From contig JAULBX010004444.1 in NCBI GenBank assembly GCA_032358255.1, forward strand, positions 1 to 64,000: 64,000 nucleotides of DNA, read 5' to 3'. This document shows positions 1-9,910 of the stretch, one piece after another. Position 1 is the stretch's first letter. Each line of letters begins with the position of its first letter. Below the pieces are notes generated by a model, which was not told where the DNA came from, did not search any database, and was given only the letters and a program-made list of their open reading frames with translations. The DNA comes from Heterotrichella gracilis. Taxonomy: Eukaryota > Sar > Xanthophyceae > Tribonematales > Xanthonemataceae. A program made the position numbers and the translations under genes.

Positions 1-282
1 AGTAAGCGGGGTGACTTTTTCAAGCACCCCCAACAGTCTTGTGAGCCCGGGTTGGCTCCCTGAATGTGACTGTCAAAAAAAATCTTGTAATCTTGTAACA
101 TGGACTTTGGTGTGGAAGTATAGCTCTGCCGCAAAATGGTAGGGACCAGTGCAAATTTACTACATTGCAAAGTCATTGCAGGGCCTAATTATTGCCAAGC
201 CAATGCGGCAATGACACTGTGACAGGGCAGACTATTGGCAAGCTAGAGCAATACCAAACACGCTGGTCTGCTAATTGGGGTG
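1..282. other. Left-edge sequence without a gene
   Basis: This stretch lies downstream of the minus-strand F-box gene and should contain its 3' untranslated region. I see no coding similarity, RNA gene or clear repeat. A poly(A) signal could not be assigned. Confidence 0.4.
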
Positions 283-1592
283 CTAGTACCGCTTGGCGGC
301 CGCCGTGTGCAGCCAGGCACAGCACCACTCTCGCTCCCTCGTGGCCTTGGACACTTGTTCGGCGTCTGGTAAAGCATCCGGATCTGCCTCTGGAGGCAGG
401 CGCAGCTCTGCGTGCACCACAACGCAGTCATCCCCATCAACGGTCATGCTGTAGTCCCCATACCGCCCCTTGATGGTGACCCCCTCGCCGTGGGTTGCTG
501 TGTGCCACCCGCCCGCCGGCAGAATGCGCAGGTTGGGGTTGAAGGGCAGTTGCAGCTGCACGCCACGGCCACAGGATGTCTCGACTTCCAGGAGGTTGGA
601 CTTCGGTGGCAGCACCAGCGTCTCTACCAGATTGAAGGCTACTATCCATTTAAGGCTGGTGAGGCTGACCAGGGCAGACGACAAGTCCTGCATGCCTCCA
701 TACTGCACATAGAGATATGTGAGCTGCAAAAGGTTTGCAAGGACCGCCACGGCATTCACAGCAGGGCAAGCATCACCATCCTCCTCCTGTTCGATGATAA
801 GCTCGTGTAGGGACCTAGGAAATCTGCCGGGTTGTACATCCTGGATGCACCCCCTCACAATCAGACTTTTCAGCTGAGTGAGCTGGCCCAGCGATGTACC
901 AACTGTTGCGCTTCCATATCCGCCATCAATGACCAACTGCTTGCTAAGTGCAGGCTGGTTGGCCAACATGGGGACAAAGTCCGCTCCATTCAATATCGCT
1001 CTTGCCTCCCTTAGTTTGGGAAGGCATGGAAGCTCTGGCCACCAGGGCTGGCTGCCCGGGGCTCTGTTCCTGACAGAAACAAATAACTTCTGGAGTTCAA
1101 CCAGAGCTGACAAGCCAGGCATACAGGGTGCCACCTCCTCGGTGGGCAAATCAGCCACAGGTCTAATGAAACCAGGGAGGTGAGGCGGCAGGCGGCCTGA
1201 AGTAGCTGCCCTTGACCTGGCCTGACAAACATGGGCAGCGATATGAGGAGAGCTGGGTTGAGGCTGTTGAGCAGGAACAGCACGTCTTGCGCATTGCCAC
1301 CCAGTTCAGTGATGGCCCTGGTAGATCCCAGCCTGGGGCACAGCCAGGCAAGGGGTGGCGTGCAGGACTCTGAATAGATGACCTGCTCCCAAGCCGCACT
1401 GGGGCCTGCGAGGGCCTGGCGCCAGCGCCTGCACACCACCTGCAGCCGCGCCCTGTGCTTGAAATCTTCGGGCGTGCATATCAGCCGTGCCCCAAAGATG
1501 CGCTGCAGCAGGTGGTCGGGGAGAGAGTGGATTGGGCTTTCCTCACCCTGCTGATCAGTTACCGCTAGGTGGTCGGCCATGGCTGCTGACAA
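283..1592 (-). pseudogene. F-box / leucine-rich-repeat-like protein with a frame break
   Basis: The first part reads from an ATG at 1592 (a second ATG is at 1580). It contains an F-box-like segment at about residues 21-62, with LPDHLLQRIF and the typical VCRRWRQAL end. F-box proteins usually link a substrate-binding domain to Skp1 in SCF ubiquitin ligases. The second part (about 1158 down to the stop at 283) is rich in irregular Leu repeats such as LTQLKSL and LTSLKW, as expected for the substrate-binding half. The two halves are in different frames. The join falls near 1150-1190 after the phrase LTSLVSLDL, and no GT-AG intron there restores the frame. Both halves are otherwise open and coherent, so this is either a recent one-base indel (pseudogene) or an assembly error. 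Family confidence is good; functional status is open. Confidence 0.6.
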
Positions 1593-3285
1593 TAGTTGAG
1601 GTTGAGCTGAGGTGGTGGGTTATAACTGCAATGCAGTGGGAAGGTCAACATGTGCTTAAAACACCTGAATCTGAAACCTAAGAAGCCGTTGGGCGCAGGT
1701 AAAACCATGGGGAGTGGCACTGGTGCATTTATGCTGTGCTGTGCACTGAACTTTAAACTGCGCTGCCTGTAAGTACCAAGCCTGCCACACCAATCTGGAC
1801 AACCTGCCATACAAGACCAGAACCTGCTGTCATATACTGCCGCAGTGCTTGGAAACCAAGGAGGGCTCCACTGAAAGTAGCCATCGAAACAAAGCCATCG
1901 ACTGCAGTCAGTTGTAAACACTAATCGCAGCCGGTTCCCAACTGGGTCACAGTGATGACATAAAACAAGATACCCATTTGATACGTGATAAAGGTGGACC
2001 ACACCAAGCACCCACACCTTCCCACTCTCGCTATCACCGCCAGGTTGGTCATGGCATGCACCTTGCCCACCCCTAAGCGCAACAACAACCAAACAACATG
2101 GCTGTCAACCACCTAAAGGGTGACTCCGAAACATTCTTACTTGGCAAATACACAGACCAGCAGTGTGACACATTTGGTTAGTGACAGCGACACACCCCTC
2201 ACTCTCCAGCAGGTAGTTGCACAATGCCACATGCACGCACATGCCACCCACCTGCTGATGGGGGCCAACAACTCCCGCAAAATAAGCGTTGCACGACGGA
2301 GTGAGACTGGTTGCCAAAATCCACCAACGAGACGCCTGGCAGCTTGTATTGGTTACGGTGGAAACTCTGATACCTCAAAATGTTCAAACTGGCGAAACCG
2401 GCGTATTGAGCAAGTGGGTGACAGTGAGTGGATCAGAGTTGGCACGAAACGCTTGCGTTGCAGGAGCTCGAATTGAGTGATAAGGAAGCAACAGCCCTGT
2501 TAAAAGCGCAAGCAAGCTGGAGGCCTGACCGAACTCCAAGCTTGCTTAAAGCCAGGCCCTGCTGCACAGAAACTTTCAGGGGCCATTGACCCCCAAAAAA
2601 GTCCCTTGGCAAGGGTGTCTGAAAAAGTGGATCACATGGAACCCACATGATGCAAAATCTGCAAGATCTGCGGCTGCTATCTGCTGCAACTCCCGCCAAC
2701 TTGTTCTGAACTTTTGCGGGTTTACAGCAGTAAAACGCTGCGCATTGTTTCCTCTTCTAACATCTACCTCGCGAATTCAACAACCATTCAGCGTATCTAG
2801 AAGCTGGGACCACTCCAGGTGCGTTAGTCGAGGGCAAGAGGATAGCATGCCTCTCCACAGTAACCCTTGGTGGCTAGCTAGCTTGGCAGGTCTGCAACAG
2901 GTTCAGCAGAACTTCATTGCGTTTGATTTGCTTCTTCATCTTTGCTTAATATGTCGCACTGGTTGCTGGGTGTTCACTCCTGGTGTAATTTGCCTTGCTG
3001 TGGCAACAGCGGGTTTGCTGGGCTGTATGCCGTTTGCTCCCCAGATCATAGAGATTACCCTGCTCTGCAAGCCAGCTGCCAGTCACACCTGTAAAAACAG
3101 CGCTGTTTGGCGCAATGTGCCACACTCCTTCAGCACACGTTGTGCTGGTACCTAGCTTGGCCCTAACCACACCCACCCATCCTTGTGCACAGCCCAGAAC
3201 ACACTCACACTGTGTTGGGCTCAAAACGAACGACCTAGTATCAAGTAGGCTTTGTGACTGCAGATCAGAGCTCCAAGCTGCCACC
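1593..3285. promoter_or_regulatory. Divergent intergenic region between the F-box gene and the plastid aldolase
   Basis: About 1.7 kb separates the divergent starts at 1592 (-) and 3286 (+), so it should contain both promoters and 5' leaders. The open frames here have no recognisable domain or continuity and look random. I cannot place a TATA box or transcription start with confidence. Confidence 0.4.
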
Positions 3286-6200
3286 ATGGCGAGCACCATG
3301 ACTCACGCTGGTGAGTACACGCCACCAGCGCATGTCCACTCACCGTGGATTACACCCAGCCAGGTGGCTATTGCACTGTCTATCAAGGGTGGTAGTGGTC
3401 TTGACTGTGCACTAATACCAAGGGTTGACAGATCGTGGCCGTGCTTATGCCGGCTACCAGCATGCAAACGGACAGACCACGCGAAGTATGCCTGTGTTCC
3501 ATGTACCAAAGAAAGTACAAACTGAGCAAAGGGAGCGTGTGCTACCCGTGCTTTCCTCCACACCCTCAGTGTCTGTTATTACTGCAGGCCTGTCAGCACG
3601 CAGCACTGCCTTTGCTGGCGCCCGCCTGTCCAGCGCCCAAGCAAAGGTGGGTGGGTGGGTATTGGCTCAACTCTTGACACGCACGTGCATTGCCATGAAG
3701 CACCTCACCCGCCGTGAACAACATAGCTAATGTAGGGCTGACGGTGTAAGATGGGGCAGTTGGGCTGAAGGTGTAGGGTGAGGTATTAGGGCTTATGGTG
3801 CAGGGCGTGCACTGATGTCATGCCTCAGCACTAGTGTGTGTCAACAGAAAGGATCAGGGAGGAGCAGTCAGCAGGCACTGGGATATTGGGCATATCCCTG
3901 CACGGCATGTGAGCAAGCCAAGTTCTATGAACTGTGCAGCCGCTTCACCGCCAACAGGGGGTCTCCGCAATAGCTCACCCCACCTTACACGTTATACCTG
4001 GCATGTAAAAGTACTTCATTTACAATTACCGATTGATATAAGTTGTTCCAGTCCCACTGTGCCTGCAGGCTCCCCGTGTGGCGGCAGGCAATGGAGTTGT
4101 TGTCATGACCTCCAACGCCGAGAAGGTCAACCCCTATGTGGAGGAGCTCAAGGCGACAGCAAAGTACATCTCAAACCGCGGCAAGGGCATCCTGGTGAGG
4201 CCGTAGGGAATTTGCAGCCTAGTTTGTGGAGCACCTGACTGCTCAATGCCTGAAAAGCCAGGGAAATTTTGATACCATTAAGGCATCAGCAAAGTACAAG
4301 TCGCACCATGGCAGGGGTATCCTGGTTATACCCTAGGGTAATAGATAGGGATTTGCTCGTGAGATCTCGCAGTCTCACTGCAGGTTGTTGTTGTCTGCAG
4401 ATGTACCTCAATCTGCTCATCTCTCAATGCTCAATGCCCAATCACCCTTTCGCTGGTATAGGCATCTGCTTAAATGCATATGGGCGATGCTCAGGCGTCC
4501 ATGAATCGAGCATTACCCCTTGCAACATTCAGCATTTTAACGGCCAAATGCTATCCATATAGCACACCCCACCTGGACTCCTGCACCCTAAACCACCAAA
4601 CTCGTCGCTGATCATTACATGTTGCTGATCATTACATGTTGCTGATCATTACCATGGCGCTGATCATTGCCATGTTGCTGATCATTACATGTTGCTGATC
4701 ATTACATGTCGCTGATCATTACATGTTGCTGATCATTGCCATGTTGCTGATCATTACAGGTCGCTGATCATTACATGTCGCTGATCATTACATGTTGCTG
4801 ATCATTACATGTCGCTGATCACCACCATGTTGCACCCCGTCAGGCCTCAGATGAGTCCAACACCACCACCGGCAAGCGCCTCAACTCAGTGGGCATTGAG
4901 AACACAGAGACCAACAGGAGGGACTGGCGCCAGCTGCTGTACACAGCGCCAGGTAGGATGATGGCAGGGAACCTTTAAGTAGGGTAATTGAGGCATCCAA
5001 GGGAGCTTGGCTAGCATTGGAGAACTGGCGGGCAGCCGCATAGAGGTTGGACTTTGGCTGCGCGAGGGTGGAAAACCCTTTGCGAGGCTGCTATGCGAGG
5101 CCTGGATGGGGTTGTTTAGAAAACTTGTCTGGGTCTCAGCCAGACCCCTGCAACTCATGAAATCCTAAGATCTTGGTATAAGATTGTACCACTGCAACTT
5201 GTACAGGCCTTGTCAGCTATTGACAGAGTTATCGAGAGAACGTTTCAGTGTTTTAGAGACGCTGCATCGCAAGGTACTCAAAACCTTAGCATCACATTTA
5301 ACACCTCCGGAAACCTAACCCAAAACCTTGTCCCTTCAGGCGTTGGATAGTACATCAGCAGCGCCATCATGTTTGAGGAGGCGCTGTTGCAAAAACCACA
5401 TAGACACTAGAATTCACTTCAAAACCCTAACCCAAAACCCTTGCTCCTCTCAGGCCTTGGCCAGTACATCAGCGGTGCCATCATGTTTGAAGAGACCCTG
5501 TATCAGGCACCTTAAACCCTACAACTCTCAAATTTTGTGCCCATGGTTGTCTGAGCCGCGGCGGGTGCTCATTACTATTCGTACCCTACCCCTACCCCTA
5601 CCGTCCAATCCAAACACCCCCGCATTCTTGAAATAACATCTCCAACCCTATCACTTTTGACACCCTTGCAAACCCTTCAGGCCTTGGCCAGTACATCAGC
5701 GGTGCCATCATGTTTGAGGAGACCCTGTACCAGAAGGCGGAGAATGGCGAGCAGTTTGTGGACATCCTCAAGGCGCAGGGCATCCTCCCGGGGATCAAGG
5801 TGGACACAGGGCTGCAGGTGGGGATGCGAGAATTAAACAGGGAGATGGGGCGTCTTTTTGCATCAAATTTGAGGCAAAGAATATGAACGCAGATGCTCTT
5901 GCACATGGGGATCTGTTAGTCACCCATTTTTGGAACCCCTGGTTCCGCCTGACGCATGTGATCATCATCTGCCAATTTCCACAGCCGGGGCCCCTCCTTG
6001 CATCCAAGACCAGCAGGTGGGTGATAGACAGCCTGGGGCACACTGCGCAGCCTGCTACAAATATGTATCTAACTGATAAAACAAGGCGCATCTAAGTACC
6101 GTTAGCACCTGATATCCAGTATTCAAATATACCCAGACCTTCTGAATCGTGTGTGCCCATCCTCGCAGCCTCTTCCCGGCTCAGATGGTGAGACCAGCAC

Positions 6201-8860
6201 CCAGGGATTGGACAACCTGGGCCAGCGCTGCGCGGCATACTACAAGCAGGGCGCGCGCTTTGCAAAGTGGCGGGCGGTGCTCAAGGTTGGATCATCCACC
6301 ACCGCTATCCTGGAGAACGCGCATGGCCTTGCCAGATACGCGCAGATCGCACAGGTGGGTGACCGTGGCGACCCTGCTTATACCCTACTTTAGGGTAAGG
6401 TTGTAGCATAGTACCACCACCACTATCCTGGAGAACGCACACGGCTTGGCCAGATATGCGCAGATCGCACAGGTGGGTGGGTCCCGGCAGTAATAAAGTT
6501 TAGGGTAATACCAGTCACATATATATTCAAATTTCTGGGAAGGACGCAAAGGTTGGGTTCGATTTGTTGCACGTGAACTTAACGTGAAGTACCATTGGCA
6601 CGTCGTACAAAAGGTACAGGGCTGACCACAACCGCCATTATGAAAAGTGCGCATGGCCTGGCCAGATGTGCGAGGCAACTTGCACAGGTACCTGTCGGCC
6701 GTACCTTAAAATTTATGGCTGCACGTGTTGGGGTCGGCGCGCTGTACCTTTCTCCGAGTACTGAGATAAAATTAGGACCTATTGTTATCCTAATTACCCT
6801 TGCTCCGAGTCTAGGGTATTGCCAAGTGGGTGAGGTGCTCAACGGATCCCACAGGCGTTACCGCTTTTTGCTTTGAGGTTTGGGGGCCGTTGGATGTGCA
6901 TGGGGCTGCAGAAAATGCCACGTGGAAACAAAACACGCATGGCGCACAATCCAAACCCTGAACCCTAAAACAATGCTGTGGCTGTCAGCAAACCATGCAT
7001 GCGTGCCTCAGGCCCAAATACTTAATTCCCAACCCCAATTCTGCCCAAAAACACACCTTTCTTGAATCCCCGCAGGAGAATGGCCTGGTCCCCATCGTGG
7101 AGCCCGAGGTCACTCTTGGTCCCGGGGACTACACCATTGAGGAGACTGCGTACTGGAGCGAGAAGGTGTACTCGCACGTGTTCAGGCTGCTGAATGAGTA
7201 TGACGTGGTCCTGGAGGGTATTCTGCTCAAGCCCAACATGTGCCTGCCAGGTAATTATTGACTGCAACAGATGCCTGTGTGGGATCTGGCGGCATTTTGA
7301 AGGTGGTTGGGTTGGGTTGGGTTTATTTTGTGGATTTAGAGCGAGAAGTGTACTCGCACGTGTTCAGGCTGCCGCACGAGTACGATGTGGTCCTGGAGGG
7401 TATCCTGCTGAAGCCAAACATGTGCCTGCCAGGTAATTTGATGGCAAAAGATGTCTGTGTGAAAATCTGTGCATGAGGGCGACATTTTGAAAATGGTTAT
7501 AGGGGTAGGGTAGGGATTTCTGTGAGTGAGGAGATTTACTTGCATGTCTGCCAATTGCTGAATGAGTATGATGTGGTACCAAATGGCATCCTGCTCAAGC
7601 CAAATATGTGCCTGCCAGGTAATGGGACCATCAGCAGACACATGTTTATGCCTTTCGGCGACGGGTTGTCAGCCAGAATTGAACCGAAGTCAAAACCTTG
7701 CACTTGTACAGGTCTGGGCGTGCGCAACTCCGTCTGCATCCGCACATAAGACGTCAACAACCACACATATGGCACACCATGCAGCATGCAGCCCTCAAAC
7801 TCAACTCTAAACCCACAACCTTTTAGGCCATGGCCAACACCACCCCCCAAGCAGAACCTTAACCCTGACCAAAACCCTACTCCGCGTGCAGGCCTGGACG
7901 TCCCCACCCCTGCCCCCAAGGACGTGGCTAGGTTGACCGTGCGCACCATGAAGCGCTGCATCCCCCCAGCGGTCCCGGGGATCCACTTCCTGTCAGGGGG
8001 GATGGCGGAGGAGGAGGCAACGCTCAACCTGCAGGCGCTGCAGGTAGGAAAATGTGGAGTAGCTACTTCTCTTATACTTTTTAATTGGTTTGGCATATGC
8101 TTTACTGCGGTGCCTGTGCAGCGATTGGAGAGGGTGGTGGGGGGTGGAGGTGGCGTATGTGACGGGAGTGAATGGGGAGTGTCTTTAGTAGAAGGGAGGA
8201 TGCCAAAGATATTATTTGCTATTCAGGTTTTCTGCAGATCGGAAGCTGGCAATTCCCACTGGCAGAAGTAACATAATGCTCAATGGTCCCTCACCTGCAC
8301 TGTATTGAGAGTGTAGAATTGGTTTTGCTGACCGCTAGGGTTTCCCGCTTGCAGGAGGAGTACCCTAACGCCCCCTGGTCCCTCACCTTCTCATACGGGC
8401 GCGCACTGCAGTCAAGCACCCTCAAGGTGAGAAGCCTAAACCCTACATCCTGAACCCTAAACCCTAGCAATTCTCCTGCAGACGCGCACTGCAATCTACA
8501 TAATGCGGCAGCAATACCAGTCAGCTCACTGCCCACACATGGCTGCAGCTTGCCAACATGCCCTTGTTTTGCCTATTGAGTACTGCAAACGATTGCAAAG
8601 ATTCGTATATAACAGGTAAAAAACGAGGTATTTTGGCGCAATGCAACGCACACCAAATGTTTTTTATACTAATTCTTCCCATCCCCACCTTGCAGACCTG
8701 GAAGGGCGAGAAGGAGAACTGGGACTCAGCTCAAGAGATCCTTGTCAAGCTGGCCAAGGCCAACAGCGAGGCGCAGCTGGGCAAGTTCAAGGGGCCACAC
8801 CCGGTGCCAGGGGGTGAGCGCATCCTGCAGGCGCTGCGCCTGGGCGGGCCCGGCTCCTAG
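3286..8860 (+). CDS. FBA: Class I fructose-bisphosphate aldolase, plastid type (10 exons)
   Basis: Catalyses reversible cleavage of fructose 1,6-bisphosphate (and sedoheptulose bisphosphate) in the Calvin cycle and glycolysis. Exons: 3286-3310, 3588-3646, 4069-4194, 4844-4952, 5681-5817, 6169-6354, 7076-7250, 7892-8043, 8355-8426, 8696-8860. All phases join to give 401 aa, the usual plastid length. The start has a strong context (CCACCATGG). The first ~35 residues are rich in Ala, Ser and Arg ([14 protein letters not shown]), as in a chloroplast transit peptide. Family landmarks in order: [18 protein letters not shown] near residues 67-83, VPIVEPEV near 219, the Schiff-base lysine in EGILLKPN (Lys266), and [15 protein letters not shown] before the C-terminal part. 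Several introns contain decayed copies of neighbouring exon ends (listed separately), and intron 3 holds a minisatellite. This is the most certain gene in the window. Confidence 0.95.
4283..4330 (+). repeat. Echo of the end of aldolase exon 3 inside intron 3
   Basis: The sequence gcaaagtacaagtcgcacca continues as a mutated copy of the last ~40 bases of exon 3 ([12 protein letters not shown] plus donor), about 125 bases downstream. The frame is broken and the copy cannot encode the exon. It is colinear and on the same strand. Confidence 0.75.
4607..4831. repeat. 17-18 bp minisatellite in aldolase intron 3
   Basis: About 13 tandem copies of a unit close to GCTGATCATTACATGTT, with variants (TTGCCATGTT, TTACAGGTC). 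Each unit carries the palindrome TGATCA. The array ends about 12 bases before the acceptor of exon 4, so the pyrimidine tract of that acceptor directly abuts the array. Confidence 0.95.
5331..5520 (+). repeat. Two acceptor-side echoes of aldolase exon 5
   Basis: Two copies of the start of exon 5, each with its own CAG acceptor (AG at 5338-5339 and at 5452-5453), precede the coding copy (AG at 5679-5680). The second echo is nearly identical for about 55 bases and encodes [16 protein letters not shown] before running into a stop. The first is more diverged. CCCTAA-like tracts lie before the acceptors. Confidence 0.9.
6405..6700 (+). repeat. Two donor-side echoes of aldolase exon 6
   Basis: The end of exon 6 ([19 protein letters not shown] plus GTGGGT donor) is repeated at about 6411-6480 with few changes and, more decayed, at about 6615-6692. 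Both lie downstream of the coding exon in intron 6. Confidence 0.9.
7140..7690 (+). repeat. ~185 bp tandem triplication spanning the exon 7 donor
   Basis: The segment holding the end of exon 7 (including the codons around the Schiff-base lysine), its donor (GT at 7251) and the first ~80 bases of intron is present three times, with donors at 7251, 7433 and 7619. The second and third copies have frame changes upstream of a well kept [10 protein letters not shown]-encoding stretch. Intron sequence such as GGCGACATTTTGAA is copied too, which shows the unit spans the splice junction rather than being exon alone. Confidence 0.93.
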
Positions 8861-9910
8861 GGACTTTGATGTCGCATGGAGGAGTACCTAGGGTCCTGGG
8901 TGGATGAGACAGCAAGGAAACCCTTGGCTAGGGTTGGAGGGCCATTACGTATGGCGAGGAGTGCTAAGGGTTCTTGGCGTGTTTTAGAAACGCATGGCTA
9001 GGGTTCGAGGGCCATGGCCATGATGATGGAGGAGGGTGTTCAGAAGCTGGCTGGGTGGGCTGAAGCCAGGGGGAATGCACTTCTGTGCCGGCGCCGTGAT
9101 GCGGTGGGAAGCCTGCCGCATGAAGGCTGATTAGGGTTTAGGTGACCCTTCATGCGCTAACCAGCTTTGAACAGCCATGCATGGCGCGAGTGCCACGTTA
9201 CAAGCTTATGCATGTGCATACGTAAGTGCATGTGCATAGGCAACGTTGCCTCAACATAATGCGTCAGCATCTGGTCCAGGATAGCATGGTGCTAGCCAAA
9301 AAGCGCTGCCGTCACTGGAGCCTCCGGAGTGTTTGAGCTGTGCTGTACGCATTGCCTTATTGCAAGGCTTGGTCCCATGATGGGAATAGACACCGGGAGT
9401 GGTGACAGCTGTAGGTTACAATTGGGCATATGCCATAATATGGGGCTGGCCAGCCCTGAGGGTGCGCCAGCCTGGGTTGTGGGCCGCCGGGACAATGACA
9501 TGGATTGTACAATGACATTGTAGAATTGCCCATTGGGTCATGGCTCCAGTGCCACGTGACAGGCTGGTTGAGTTTATCACTGTGGTCGCTGACAAGCAGT
9601 GTTTGACAAGCAAGGTTTAACCACGATTCAGAAACTACTATTCCTATTCAATTGATCACTGTGACAGTAATTTGAAAACCACTTTTCGGCAATCCTGCTG
9701 TAAAAAATGCTCCGACATGTCATGGCGATACTCTTCACTGTAGCATGGCTGAGCCTATATCAAATTGCAGGCGCATGAGCCAAACCCAAATGCTTTCTAC
9801 TCCAATCACCCAAACCGGTCAGCTAAAAGTGAAATTCCCCCACTGGGTTGAACTGTTGGGGCGCCGCGCCCTTCAACCCCACCTCAAGCAACTGCCAGTG
9901 CATGCTGAGC
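8861..9910. other. Convergent intergenic region
   Basis: It lies between the aldolase stop and the stop of the minus-strand membrane protein and presumably holds both 3' untranslated regions. It contains scattered AGGGTT tracts and a CATGTGCATA-type dinucleotide-rich patch near 9205-9240. No gene or RNA is recognised. Confidence 0.35.

Noticed and set aside
1565-2092. 175-codon minus-strand frame upstream of the first F-box gene
   Set aside because: No recognisable domain, no splice continuity into the F-box exon, and an amino-acid make-up (Trp/Cys/His-rich) typical of chance frames.
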